NCBI GenBank assembly: GCA_025964675.1
Contig: JAOPYI010000157.1
Coordinates: 1-35,569 of the forward strand
Direction of reading: 5' to 3'
Length of the DNA: 35,569 nt
DNA from: Sphaerisporangium sp.
GTDB taxonomy: Bacteria > Actinomycetota > Actinomycetes > Streptosporangiales > Streptosporangiaceae
Shown: positions 23,679-33,297 of the stretch, one piece after another
How positions within the stretch are numbered: the first letter of the stretch is position 1
Layout: every line of letters starts with the position of its first letter
Program-made: the position numbers and the translations under genes
Notes under the pieces: generated by a model
The model's input: only the letters and a program-made list of their open reading frames with translations
What the model was told of the DNA's origin: nothing
The model's database searches: none

Positions 23679-24866
23679 TTACAAATCGCTGTCAGCCGGT
23701 TTCCCTTGCAACCGGCTGAGCCGCGCGACCGCCTCGTCGATGATCTCGTCCTTCTTGCAGAAGGCGAACCGGACGAAATGCCTGCCCAGCTCCGGCCGGT
23801 CATAGAAGACCTGGGTGGGGATGGCGACGACGCCGGCCAGCTCCGGCAGCCGCCTGGCGAGGTCGAGACCGTCGGTGAAGCCGAGCGGCCGGATGTCGGT
23901 CTGCACGAAGTAGGTGCCGGCGGGGCGGTACACCGCGAACCCTGCCGCCGACAGCCCCGCCATGAGCCGGTCGCGCTTGGTGGCGAGCGAGTCGCGCAGC
24001 CCTGCGACCCACCCCAGCTCCTCACGCAGGCCGTAGGCGACCGCGAGCTGCCAGGGGCCGTTGGCGGTGAACGTCAGGAACTGCTTGACCGTCTGCACCG
24101 CCCGGACCAGCTCGGCCGGCGCGCAGATCCACCCGGTCTTCCAGCCGGTGACGGAGAACGTCTTGCCGGCCGAGGAGATCATCACGGTGCGCTCGCGCAT
24201 GCCTGGCAGCGTGGCGAGCGGGATGTGCTCCACACCGTCGAAGGTCAGGTGCTCGTACACCTCGTCGCTGATCGCGACGAGGTCGTGCTCCGCGCACACG
24301 GCGGCGATGGCCGAAAGCTCGTCGCGGGTGAACACGGTGCCGGTGGGGTTGTGGGGTGAGTTGACCAGGACGGCCCTGGTGCGCGGGCCCACGGCGGCGC
24401 GCAGCTCGTCCGGGTCGAAGGTGAACCTTCCTTCCACCGGGCGCAGCGTCACGGGCCGGCGTACGGCCCCCGCCAGCGAGATCGCGGCGGCGTAGGAGTC
24501 GTAGTAGGGCTCGAAGACGATCACCTCGTCTCCGGACTCGCAGAGCGCGAGGACGGAGGCGGCCAGCGCCTCGGTCGCGCCCAGGGTGACCAGGATCTCG
24601 CCGTCAGGGTCGTAGACGAGCCCGTAGTGCTCCTTGCGGTGCTCGGCGACCGCCTGGCGCAGCTCGGGCAGCCCGGGGCCCGGAGGGTACTGGTTCAGGC
24701 CACCCCTGATCGCCTCCACCGCACGCTCCAGCATGGGCGAGGGCCCGTCGGTGTCGGGGAAACCCTGTCCCAGGTTGATCGATCCGGTCCGTACGGCCAG
24801 TGCCGTCATCTCGGCGAAGACCGTCGTGCCGAACTCGCGCATGCGGCCGACCAGTGGCTCGTTCAC
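23679..24866 (-). CDS. PLP-dependent aminotransferase, DapC-like (fold type I, class I/II)
   Basis: A 395-residue pyridoxal-phosphate aminotransferase. It resembles actinobacterial N-succinyldiaminopimelate aminotransferases (mycobacterial Rv0858c type, lysine/peptidoglycan precursor synthesis), while kynurenine or methionine aminotransferase activity is possible. Key residues: Lys235 Schiff base (SSAGKTFSVTGWK), Asn173 (SPHNPTG), Asp201 (SDEVYE) and the Tyr-Pro motif NQYPPGPGLPELR. The C-terminal Arg that binds the carboxylate is in HFVRFAFCKK. Other lysine genes are absent nearby, so DapC assignment is by family only. The gene is divergent from a DUF418 membrane protein gene. Confidence 0.85.
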   Translation of the reverse strand: MNEPLVGRMREFGTTVFAEMTALAVRTGSINLGQGFPDTDGPSPMLERAVEAIRGGLNQYPPGPGLPELRQAVAEHRKEHYGLVYDPDGEILVTLGATEALAASVLALCESGDEVIVFEPYYDSYAAAISLAGAVRRPVTLRPVEGRFTFDPDELRAAVGPRTRAVLVNSPHNPTGTVFTRDELSAIAAVCAEHDLVAISDEVYEHLTFDGVEHIPLATLPGMRERTVMISSAGKTFSVTGWKTGWICAPAELVRAVQTVKQFLTFTANGPWQLAVAYGLREELGWVAGLRDSLATKRDRLMAGLSAAGFAVYRPAGTYFVQTDIRPLGFTDGLDLARRLPELAGVVAIPTQVFYDRPELGRHFVRFAFCKKDEIIDEAVARLSRLQGKPADSDL

Positions 24867-24960
24867 GCCGGTCAGCCTATCGGGCCCACGCGCGCTAGCC
24901 TCTTCGAGTGATTGCCAGCTTTGCCGCCAAATGCGGGTTACATCACTTTGGTCGGCTCAG

Positions 24961-25950
24961 GTGACGCGCATCCGGGAACTGGACGCGCTGCGCGGCTTCG
25001 CGGTCTGCGGGATCACGCTGGTGAACACCTGGCAGCACACCGTCGGCGCGGTTGCGCGGCGCACGACGACGCCCACTGACTGGGTCGTCGAGAACCTCCT
25101 CCAGAGCCGCTTCTTCCCGATCTTCTCCTTCCTTTTCGGCGTCGGCTTCGTCCTCTTCCTGCGGTCCGCGGCGCGCAGGACGCCCCGCCCGAGACTGGCT
25201 TTGCTCCGCAGGCTCGGCGTGCTCGCCTGCTTCGGGCTGCTCCACCAGATGGTCAATCCCGGGGAGGTGCTCCTGCCGTACGCCGTCACGGGAGCGATCG
25301 TGCTGCTGCCGGCGTCCTTCCTGAGCCGCCGGCTCGTACTGCTCGCGGGGATCGGCGCCACGCTGTGGGCGGTGCTCGTCCACGCCGGAGGCGTCTGGCT
25401 GATCCCCGGGCTGTTCCTGCTGGGCATGGCCATGATCGAGTACAGACCGGGGTCCAAGGCCCTGAGACCCGTCTTCCTCGCGAGCGCGCTGCTCGCCGTG
25501 GCCCTCAACGGAACCTGGGTGTACCTGTGGGCCCACCCGTCGGCGTTCCGCCTCCCGTACACGGTGAGCGTCTACCCTGCCGCCGGCCTGGCCGCCGCCA
25601 CGGCGTACTGCATGGGGGTGCTGCTCCTGTTCCGCCGCCGGCCCGGCTCCCTGGCGATACTCGAACCGCTCGGGCGGATCGCGCTCACCGCTTATCTCAC
25701 CGGCACCGTGGCCATCCTCGCGGCGCTGCCCCTTCTGACCCGGGACGGCAGCAGGCTGAGCGTCGTCGCCGTCGCGGCGGTCACGACGGCCGCGCTGGCG
25801 CTCTTCGGCCGCTGGTGGCTGGCCCGCTTCAGGTACGGCCCGCTCGAGTGGACATGGCGGTGCCTCACCTGGTGGGAGATCGTGCCCAACCGGCGCCCGC
25901 CGGCAGCCCCCGACCTGGAGATCTCGGCAGGTGGGGCCTCCGGCGCCTAG
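24961..25950 (+). CDS. DUF418-family multi-pass membrane protein
   Basis: About 329 residues with eight or more hydrophobic helices. The beginning RIRELDALRGFAVCGITLVNTWQH is the family hallmark. NLLQSRFFPIFSFLFGVGFVLFLR, PLGRIALTAYLTGTVA and the C-terminal WWLARFRYGPLEWTWRCLTWWE are also typical, the last being the DUF418 signature. It may be an acyltransferase-like or transport-associated protein of unestablished role. GTG 24961 puts the hallmark at the start; ATG 24931 would add ten residues. It may be cotranscribed with the nitrilase that starts nine bases after its stop. Confidence 0.85.
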   Translation: MTRIRELDALRGFAVCGITLVNTWQHTVGAVARRTTTPTDWVVENLLQSRFFPIFSFLFGVGFVLFLRSAARRTPRPRLALLRRLGVLACFGLLHQMVNPGEVLLPYAVTGAIVLLPASFLSRRLVLLAGIGATLWAVLVHAGGVWLIPGLFLLGMAMIEYRPGSKALRPVFLASALLAVALNGTWVYLWAHPSAFRLPYTVSVYPAAGLAAATAYCMGVLLLFRRRPGSLAILEPLGRIALTAYLTGTVAILAALPLLTRDGSRLSVVAVAAVTTAALALFGRWWLARFRYGPLEWTWRCLTWWEIVPNRRPPAAPDLEISAGGASGA

Positions 25951-25959
25951 GCTTGTGCC

Positions 25960-26781
25960 GTGACCCGCATCGCCCTGTGCCAGATCTCGATCTCCGACGA
26001 CCCCAAGACCAACCTGGAGCGCGTGCGCGACGCGCTCGGAAGGGCCGCCGCGCGGGGCGCCGCCCTGGCGGTGTTCCCCGAGGCGACGCTGACCCGCTTC
26101 GGCAAGGGCGTCGCCGAGTCGGCCGAGCCGCTGGACGGGCCCTTCGTCACGGCAGTGGCCGACGCGGCGCGGGCACACGAGGTCTCCGTCATCCTCGGCA
26201 CCTTCGAGCCCGCCGACGGCCGCGTGCACAACACCGCCGTCGTCCTCGACCGGCGCGGCCGGCTGCTCGCGGCCTACCGGAAGATCCACCTGTTCGACTC
26301 CTTCGGCGCCCGCGAGTCCGAACTGGTCGCGCCGGGCGACACCCCGATGGTCGTGGAGGTCGAGGGCCTCCGCGTCGGCCTGATCACCTGCTACGACATC
26401 CGCTTCCCCGAGCTGGCCCGCGCCCTGGTCGACCAGGGCGCCGACGTGTTCGCCGTGATCGCCGCCTGGGGCACGGGCCCGATGAAGGAAGAGCACTGGG
26501 CCACCCTGGTGAGGGCGAGGGCCATCGAGAACACCATGTGGACCGTCGCCGTCGGCCAGGCGCCGAACCCCGAGGCCAGGGACGGCTTCGGGCTGGGCAG
26601 GAGCATGCTCGTCGACCCGTTGGGAGTGGTCCGTGCCGATCTGGGCCCGGCGGAAGCCGTCCAGGTCGTGGAGATCGACCCGGCGGAGACCGATCGGGTG
26701 CGCGCCACCCTCCCCTGCCTGTCACATAGGCGTCCAGATATTTATCGCCGCATGCCGAACGCCGAGGTCCCCGGATCGTAA
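25960..26781 (+). CDS. Nitrilase-superfamily carbon-nitrogen hydrolase
   Basis: A 273-residue cytosolic amidase with the catalytic triad Glu41 (FPEA), Lys108 (YRKIHLFDSFG) and Cys144 (TCYDIRFPEL). It belongs to the Nit1/Nit2-like branch, whose known members repair deaminated glutathione or act as omega-amidases; the substrate here is unknown. The start GTG 25960 is nine bases after the DUF418 stop. The end is nearly fused to the next gene, whose candidate ATG lies two bases beyond the stop. Length and domain order are normal. Confidence 0.93.
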   Translation: MTRIALCQISISDDPKTNLERVRDALGRAAARGAALAVFPEATLTRFGKGVAESAEPLDGPFVTAVADAARAHEVSVILGTFEPADGRVHNTAVVLDRRGRLLAAYRKIHLFDSFGARESELVAPGDTPMVVEVEGLRVGLITCYDIRFPELARALVDQGADVFAVIAAWGTGPMKEEHWATLVRARAIENTMWTVAVGQAPNPEARDGFGLGRSMLVDPLGVVRADLGPAEAVQVVEIDPAETDRVRATLPCLSHRRPDIYRRMPNAEVPGS

Positions 26782-26782
26782 A

Positions 26783-27250
26783 ATGCGGGATGTGAACGAG
26801 CCGGCGCGAAGTACGCAGATGCAGAAGGTCATTCCGCCTCGGCTGCTGGTGCCCTATCTCGCGGGCCAGCGCACGATCATCTCGGGCTACGTCTACCGCG
26901 TCCAGGACTGCTCGCGGCTGACCAGCCCAGAGCAGCTCGTGTCGGCGCTCGACCTCGGCTTCGAGGGCTCGGAGCTCGACTCCTCGGTCCCCGAGCTGTA
27001 CGTCCTGCGATGGCAGGTCCGCGACACCGACAACTACGTCGTTCCCTACGGCCCTCACATGGGCGGAGATTGGAACGATTCGCCGCCCTTCGCGGGCAAC
27101 GGGTTCACCACCTCCCGCCAGCATGTGGTCCCGCAGTTCCACACCACGCCGATGCCCATCCCGGCGGGAGCGGAGATCCAGCACGTGACCACACGCGGCG
27201 AGAGTCGGTTCGCCGACTACGACGGCCTCACCTGGCGGCCGGCGGCATGA
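26783..27250 (+). CDS. Unknown protein, first of a coupled pair
   Basis: A 155-residue predicted cytoplasmic protein that I do not recognise. ATG 26783 begins two bases after the nitrilase stop; GTG 26792 is possible. Its first third is basic (ARSTQMQKVIPPRLLVPYLAGQRTIISGYVYRVQD). The C-terminal part is rich in aromatic and polar residues: DNYVVPYGPHMGGDWNDSPPFAGNG and PQFHTTPMPIPAGAEIQHVTTRGESRFADYDGLTWRPA. This has the look of a small globular domain with scattered His and Asp. There is no signal peptide or membrane segment. Its stop overlaps the ATG of the next gene (ATGA). It could be a toxin or enzyme with its partner; this is a guess. Confidence 0.6.
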   Translation: MRDVNEPARSTQMQKVIPPRLLVPYLAGQRTIISGYVYRVQDCSRLTSPEQLVSALDLGFEGSELDSSVPELYVLRWQVRDTDNYVVPYGPHMGGDWNDSPPFAGNGFTTSRQHVVPQFHTTPMPIPAGAEIQHVTTRGESRFADYDGLTWRPAA

Positions 27251-27675
27251 GCGACATCGAACCCGTGGGCCTCGGCTTCATCGCCCACCAGCGCGAGCAG
27301 ACCTACGCCGCCGCCCTCGGGCCCGGCACCGACGACGTCATCCTGTTCAGCGAGGAGCCCCGCGAGGGCTTCGACCAGGCGGGCGGCTACTGGCGGCGGC
27401 AGGTACGCCGCGAGGACCTCGAGTGGCTGGTCCTGCTGCGCACGGTCGGCGCGTTCGGCGGGGAGCCCTGCGTGGTCCTCGACGAGGACGACGACGGGCT
27501 GCACATCGCCTACACCGGCCACAGCGGCCTGAAGGCCGAGGCGCTCGGCTACTGGATGGTCGACCACGGGGCGTACGAAGTCGTCGTGCCGCACGACGAG
27601 GTCCAGTCCATCCGCGTCGAGCGCGTCCCGATCCCCTGTCAACCGACGCAGGGCGCGAGCGTCTCCGGCGTGTGA
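27247..27675 (+). CDS. Unknown protein, second of a coupled pair
   Basis: A 142-residue acidic protein from ATG 27247, overlapping the previous stop by four bases. It reads as a compact alpha/beta protein (EQTYAAALGPGTDDVILFSEEPREG, RREDLEWLVLLRTVGAFGGEPCVVLDEDDDGLHIAYTG, LGYWMVDHGAYEVVVPHDEVQSIRVERV) with no membrane segment. I do not recognise the family. Its acidity and coupling to a preceding small protein are compatible with a binding partner or immunity-type role, but nothing here proves this. It is followed by a hairpin and the convergent carboxyltransferase gene. Confidence 0.6.
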   Translation: MSDIEPVGLGFIAHQREQTYAAALGPGTDDVILFSEEPREGFDQAGGYWRRQVRREDLEWLVLLRTVGAFGGEPCVVLDEDDDGLHIAYTGHSGLKAEALGYWMVDHGAYEVVVPHDEVQSIRVERVPIPCQPTQGASVSGV

Positions 27676-27710
27676 CCGCGCCCTCCTCCTCGCGGGAAGA
27701 GGACGCCGGG

Positions 27711-27732
27711 GGGCACTCCTTCGGAGTGCGCC
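27711..27732. terminator. Possible bidirectional terminator
   Basis: GCACTCC/GGAGTGC arms around a 3-base loop, extended by a GG/CC pair across a one-base bulge. It lies between the unknown gene (plus) and the convergent carboxyltransferase gene (minus). Confidence 0.5.
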
Positions 27733-27748
27733 TGCGATGAGATGGCGG

Positions 27749-29260
27749 TCAGACGGCGCCGAGCCGGCGGTACCGGGCGAGGCGGGTTGCCAGGCGGTCC
27801 TTCGGAGGGCGTTCGGTCAGAGCGCCGATCTCGTACTCCAGGGCTCGGGCGACGCGCTCGCAGAAGGCCTTGGGCTCGTAGGCGGCGTCGGGGAACTCCG
27901 GGATGATCCGGTCGACGATGCCGTCCCGCTTCAGATCCTGGGCCCGCACGCCCTGTTCCTTGGCGATCTCGGAGGCGAAGTCGATGGTCCGGTACAGGAT
28001 CGCCGACGCGCCCTCGGGCGGGAGCGGCGACAGCCAGCCGTGCTGGGCGCAGAGCACGCGGTCGGCGGGCAGCAGGGCGAGGGCCGCCCCGCCCGCTCCC
28101 TCACCGAGGAGCAGGCACACGGTGGGCGCGTCCAGCATCACCAGGTCCGCCAGGGAACGGGCGATCTCGGCGGCCAGCCCGCCCTCCTCCGCGGCCTTCG
28201 ACAGCGCGGCCCCGCCCGTGTCGATCACCGTCACCAGCGGCAGGCCGAGCTCGGAAGCGAGGTGCATGCCCCTGCGTGCCACCCTCAGCCCGGCGGGGCC
28301 GAGGTGGCGGCCCGCCTGCTGCTGGCGGCGGTCCTGGCCGAGCACGACGGCGGAGGCCGTGCCGAACCTGGCCAGGGCGAGGAGCAGGCCGGGGTCGTTC
28401 TCCCCCACGCCGGTGCCGTTCAGCAGGCTCACGTCGGAGGCGCCCAGCTTGAGCAGGGCCCTGACGCCCGGCCGGTCGTCGCGCCTGGACCGGCTGATCA
28501 CCTCCCACGCCTCGACGGCGACGGGGTGCTCCTCCGGCGGGGGCGTCCGCGCCGGCCCCTCGAGGCCTTTGGCGTCTTTCATGGAGCACAGGACGGTCAG
28601 GGCGCGGATGGCGATCTCGCGGGCGTCATCGGCCGATACCACGGCGTCGACCAGGCCGTGGTTGAAAAGGTTCTCCGCGACCTGGACGCCCTCCGGGAAG
28701 GGGTATCCGTACATGGACTCGAAGACCCTCGGGCCGAGGAAGCCGATCAGCGCGCCCGGCTCGGCGGCGGTGACATGGCCGAGCGACCCCCACGACGCGA
28801 ACACCCCGCCGGTGGTCGGGTGGCGGAGATAGACGATATACGGCAGGCCCGCGGCGCGGTGGGCGGACACGGCGGCGCTGATCTTGATCATCTGCACGAA
28901 GGCGAGCGCGCCCTCCTGCATCCGGGTGCCGCCCGAGGCGGGCGCGGCGAGCAGCGGCAACCCCTCGGCCGTCGCCCGCTCGACGGCGCGGACCAGCCGT
29001 TCGGCCGCGGCCACGCCTATGGACCCGGCGAGGAACGAGAACTCGCAGGCCATGACCGCCACCCGGCGACCGCCCAGCAGCCCTTCGCCGGTGACCACCG
29101 ACTCGTCGTACCCGGTCCGGGCGCGCGTGGACGCGAGCTCCTCCGCGTACGGCGAGCCGGGCGGCGCCGGGTCGACCATCGGCTCGTCCCAGGACTTCCA
29201 CGACCCGGGGTCGAGGACGGTACGGATCAGTGTGTTCGCGTCCGGGCGGGCGGCGCTCAT
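27749..29260 (-). CDS. Acyl-CoA carboxylase carboxyltransferase, fused beta/alpha (AccD3-like)
   Basis: A 503-residue carboxyltransferase that moves CO2 from biotin to an acyl-CoA. Its N-terminal half is AccD-like (VAVMACEFSFLAGSIGVAAAERLVRAVERATAEGLPLL, then GGTRMQEG, HPTTGGVFASWGSLGH and EPGALIGFLGPRVFE). The C-terminal half is AccA-like (LPLVTVIDTGGAALSKAAEEGGLAAEIARSLADLVMLDAPTVCLLLGEGAGGAALALLPADRVL). This matches the layout of mycobacterial AccD3. It has no zinc-finger region. A biotinylated AccA/BccA partner is not nearby, so it must act with one encoded elsewhere. It is cotranscribed with a CoA-transferase gene upstream (67-base gap). Confidence 0.9.
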   Translation of the reverse strand: MSAARPDANTLIRTVLDPGSWKSWDEPMVDPAPPGSPYAEELASTRARTGYDESVVTGEGLLGGRRVAVMACEFSFLAGSIGVAAAERLVRAVERATAEGLPLLAAPASGGTRMQEGALAFVQMIKISAAVSAHRAAGLPYIVYLRHPTTGGVFASWGSLGHVTAAEPGALIGFLGPRVFESMYGYPFPEGVQVAENLFNHGLVDAVVSADDAREIAIRALTVLCSMKDAKGLEGPARTPPPEEHPVAVEAWEVISRSRRDDRPGVRALLKLGASDVSLLNGTGVGENDPGLLLALARFGTASAVVLGQDRRQQQAGRHLGPAGLRVARRGMHLASELGLPLVTVIDTGGAALSKAAEEGGLAAEIARSLADLVMLDAPTVCLLLGEGAGGAALALLPADRVLCAQHGWLSPLPPEGASAILYRTIDFASEIAKEQGVRAQDLKRDGIVDRIIPEFPDAAYEPKAFCERVARALEYEIGALTERPPKDRLATRLARYRRLGAV

Positions 29261-29327
29261 CGACGCCCTCCGCCGGCCCCGGCCCTCCGCGTCGGGCTCG
29301 CCGGCGCGGATCTCGCCACCGGCCGGG

Positions 29328-30485
29328 TCACGCTTCCCGCTTCGCCAGCCAGTCGAGCACGGCCTGGTCGTCCTGGCCGAGCGCGGGAGGGGCGAGGTGC
29401 TCGGCGGGCGGCTCGCCGTCGAACCTCAGCGGCGAACCCGGCAGCTCGATGGTGCCGAGCACAGGATGGTCGACGGTGACGACGAGATCCTGCGACCGCG
29501 TCTGGTCCCAGGCGTAGACCTCGTCGATCGAGCGGATGGCCCCCGCCGGGATGCCCTCACCGGCGAGCGCGGACAGCCAGTGGGCCCGGTCGTGGGCGGC
29601 CAGCGCCTTCTCGATGTCCACGATCAGCTCGTCGCGGTGCGCGAACCTCTCCCTGTTGACGGCGTACTTCGGCGCGCCGGGGTCTATACCGAGGAGAGGG
29701 GCGAGCTTCCGCCACTGCACGTCGTTGGCGACGGCGATCTGGATCATCCCGTCGGCGCAGTGGAACGCCCCGTAGGGTGCGATCGAGGCGTGGTGGTTGC
29801 CGCCGGCGCCTGGCACCTTGCCGCCGACCGTCCACGCCGTCCCGTGGTAGGAGTGCACGCCCACGACCGAGGCGAGCAGCGACGTACGTACCACCTTTCC
29901 CCTGCCGGTGCGCTCCCTCTCGTACAGCGCGGCCACCACGCCGTAGGCGCCGTGGATGCCCGCGAGCAGGTCGGCGATCGAGGCTCCCACGCGGTACGGC
30001 TCGTCTGGCGAGGGGCCGGTGAGGCTCATCAGGCCCGCCTCGCCCTGCGCGATCTGGTCGTACCCGGGGCGGCCTCCCTCGGGACCGTCGTGGCCGAAGC
30101 CCGTGATCGAGAGGACGACCAGGCGGGGATTCAGCTCGTGGAGGCGCTCCACGGGGAAGCCGAGCCGGTCCAGCACGCCCGTACGGAAGTTCTCGATGAG
30201 CACGTCGCTCTGCCTGATGAGCCGGGTGAGCAGCTCGGCGCCTTCCTCGGACTTGAGGTCGAGGGTGATGGATCGTTTGTTGCGGTTGGCCGACAGAAAG
30301 TACGTCGAGATATCGCCAGAAGGACCGACAAAGGGCGGACCCCAGCCACGCGACTCGTCGCCGCCTTCGGGATGTTCGACCTTGATCACCGTGGCGCCCA
30401 GATCGCCCAACATCTGCGCTCCATGCGGCCCGGCGAGAGCCCGGGACAGGTCCAGGACGACGATGTCGCTGAGAGGTCCCTGCAA
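29328..30485 (-). CDS. CaiB/BaiF (class III) CoA-transferase
   Basis: A 385-residue enzyme transferring CoA between carboxylic acids. The N-terminus (LSDIVVLDLSRALAGPHGAQMLGDLGATVIKVEHPEGGDESR) is typical. It continues with ANRNKRSITLDLKSEEG and the catalytic Asp172 in GASIADLLAGIHGA. The start is TTG 30485, with GGAGG six bases upstream; much longer frames upstream are not coding. It lies immediately upstream of the AccD3-like gene, so the two probably act in one acyl-CoA pathway. Donor and acceptor cannot be assigned. The window holds no acyl-CoA dehydrogenase or ligase. Confidence 0.9.
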   Translation of the reverse strand: MQGPLSDIVVLDLSRALAGPHGAQMLGDLGATVIKVEHPEGGDESRGWGPPFVGPSGDISTYFLSANRNKRSITLDLKSEEGAELLTRLIRQSDVLIENFRTGVLDRLGFPVERLHELNPRLVVLSITGFGHDGPEGGRPGYDQIAQGEAGLMSLTGPSPDEPYRVGASIADLLAGIHGAYGVVAALYERERTGRGKVVRTSLLASVVGVHSYHGTAWTVGGKVPGAGGNHHASIAPYGAFHCADGMIQIAVANDVQWRKLAPLLGIDPGAPKYAVNRERFAHRDELIVDIEKALAAHDRAHWLSALAGEGIPAGAIRSIDEVYAWDQTRSQDLVVTVDHPVLGTIELPGSPLRFDGEPPAEHLAPPALGQDDQAVLDWLAKREA

Positions 30486-30771
30486 GGTCAGCCTCCACGG
30501 GGGGTCGGGGGAAGGTCTCCACCGGCAAGACTGCCAGGTCTCACCGCCTGCTCGGCACCCAGGTCGCTCCACGTTCCGATCACCCGGCGCCGCGGGGCCC
30601 CCATTATCCCGATCATTCCCCCGGCTCAGGTAGTACTCCGGCGGCGCCGCCCGCCTTCGGTTCGGGTGGCGCCGCTCGTGCCGGGTGATCAGTGACCTTC
30701 TCCTGCGTCCGGGACCTTGGGATACGTCCGGACCCGGGTCCTGAACCCGTCTGTTGCGTCCTGGCCGCCTG
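30486..30771. other. Intergenic region upstream of the CoA-transferase gene
   Basis: About 286 bases, presumably with the promoter of the CoA-transferase/carboxyltransferase unit. A 12-base palindrome GGACCCGGGTCC lies at 30730-30741. No gene is recognised. Confidence 0.4.
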
Positions 30772-30924
30772 CTAGTGCGACCTGCGCGCGCGCCAACGGT
30801 CCACGAAGTCGCGCAGCTTGCGCTGGTTCTGCGGATCCCGGGCCATCGTCTTGGCCCGCTCCATCCGCTCGTTGCCCTTCGGGCTGCGCAGGTAGTCCTT
30901 GATGCGGTCCACCATGGATGCCAT
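30772..30924 (-). CDS. Small basic 50-residue protein
   Basis: From ATG 30924: MASMVDRIKDYLRSPKGNER and a following MERAKTMARDPQNQRKLRDFVDRW-type segment, ending RARRSH. It is a single amphipathic, very basic helix-rich peptide with no signal peptide. A second in-frame ATG lies three codons in, and GGTGG precedes the first. Coding bias (G/C third positions) and a clean stop support it. It is probably a conserved small actinomycete protein, function unknown. It is divergent from the DUF2786 gene. Confidence 0.65.
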   Translation of the reverse strand: MASMVDRIKDYLRSPKGNERMERAKTMARDPQNQRKLRDFVDRWRARRSH

Positions 30925-31260
30925 CTCTTCACCACCGTCTGCTCGGTCACCGTTTCCATTGAACGGCTACCCTCGACGTCCGTCGCCAATCACGCATTGT
31001 GCCCAGTACCTGCAAAAACGGGACAATCAGTGACGATTGCAGAACGGAACCAGGACGAACGCGGGATCCCGGCATGACGATTTCCGCCTGCCGCCCAGCT
31101 CAGCCGGGCCACCTTCAGCCAGCCGAGACGAGGGCGTGCGTTAGGTTGGTCACCCGCCGAGTCATCCGAGGGGGCCGGAACGCATGGAGAGAGTGCCGCC
31201 GGGGGCGGGATTCCCTGGGAGCCTCCGCTGACCAGCGGGGGCGGGCCGCCCAGATCCAAG
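30925..31260. other. Divergent intergenic region, 336 bases
   Basis: Lies between the 50-residue protein and the DUF2786 gene. It is relatively A/T-rich near 30955-31055 and holds a CAATC/GATTG dyad (31024-31039). Probable promoters face both ways. No gene is recognised. Confidence 0.4.
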
Positions 31261-32028
31261 GTGATGGAACGGGTCAGGCGGCTGCTCGACCTGGCCGAGC
31301 ACCCCAACACCGGCGAGGAGGAGGCGGCGCTCGCCTCCGCGCACGCCGCCGCGTTGATGCTCAGGCACGGCCTGGACGCCTCCGCCGTGAGACGAGGGGC
31401 CACCGGCCGTTCTGAGACCATCGACGGCATCGAATTCGAGGTCTCCAACCGCGGCGGGCACGCCCGCGAGCGGTGCTGGGCCCTCCACCTGGTCTGCGAC
31501 GCCCTCGGCTGCAAGGGCGCGCAACGCTGGACCGGCGTCAGGGGCCGCGGCATCCGGAGCGCCAAGCAGGTCACCATGACCGTCATCGGACCTGAAGCCG
31601 TTCTGGAGAGCATGCGCGTTCTCCTGCCGTCCATCACGCTGCAGATGGAGAACCAGGTCAGACCCGCCCTCCGGCGGTTCACGGCCTCCGAGCTGGAGAT
31701 GGTCACGGGCAAGGACCGGCGCGCCCGGGCGACCGCCGACTTCAGGCGTGCGTTCTACGTCGGGTTCGGCTCGGGTGTGTCGGCCAAGCTCCGCGACCGG
31801 GTGGCCGAGATGACCGAGCAGGTGAAAGGGACGGGAGCCGAGCTCGTACTCCTGGACCGCACGGCGCTGGTGCGGGCCGAGTTCGACCGCCGCTTCCCCG
31901 GCCTGAGGCGGGCCCGCACCACCACACTCGACCGCGACGGATACGACACCGGGCGACAGGCGGGCCGGCGCGCTGACCTGAACGACCGGAACCTCGGCAA
32001 CCTCCCGGCCGGCGAGCTGACCCCATGA
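31261..32028 (+). CDS. DUF2786 domain protein
   Basis: A 255-residue protein. The N-terminal 50 or so residues (RVRRLLDLAEHPNTGEEEAALASAHAAALMLRHGLD) are the DUF2786 motif found in many actinobacterial and phage proteins. The central part (EVSNRGGHARERCWALHLVCDALGCKG...TVIGPEAVLESMRVLLPS) reads like the DUF7168-type extension. Function is unknown. Starts GTG 31261 and ATG 31264 are adjacent; upstream there is an in-frame stop. It ends before a perfect terminator hairpin. Confidence 0.8.
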   Translation: MMERVRRLLDLAEHPNTGEEEAALASAHAAALMLRHGLDASAVRRGATGRSETIDGIEFEVSNRGGHARERCWALHLVCDALGCKGAQRWTGVRGRGIRSAKQVTMTVIGPEAVLESMRVLLPSITLQMENQVRPALRRFTASELEMVTGKDRRARATADFRRAFYVGFGSGVSAKLRDRVAEMTEQVKGTGAELVLLDRTALVRAEFDRRFPGLRRARTTTLDRDGYDTGRQAGRRADLNDRNLGNLPAGELTP

Positions 32029-32032
32029 AAAG

Positions 32033-32060
32033 GACCCGTGGGCGCCGACGCCCACGGGTC
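32033..32060. terminator. Strong bidirectional terminator
   Basis: Perfect 12-base stem GACCCGTGGGCG/CGCCCACGGGTC with a 4-base loop (CCGA), in the 45-base gap between the convergent DUF2786 and subtilase genes. An A-run on one side (AAAAGG) becomes a T-run for the subtilase transcript. Confidence 0.85.
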
Positions 32061-32073
32061 GCTTCGCCAGAGG

Positions 32074-33297
<1,224 letters not shown>

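Noticed and set aside
27737-29479. Long plus-strand frame across the carboxyltransferase gene
   Set aside because: Antisense of the conserved AccD3-like gene; composition is typical of a shadow frame.
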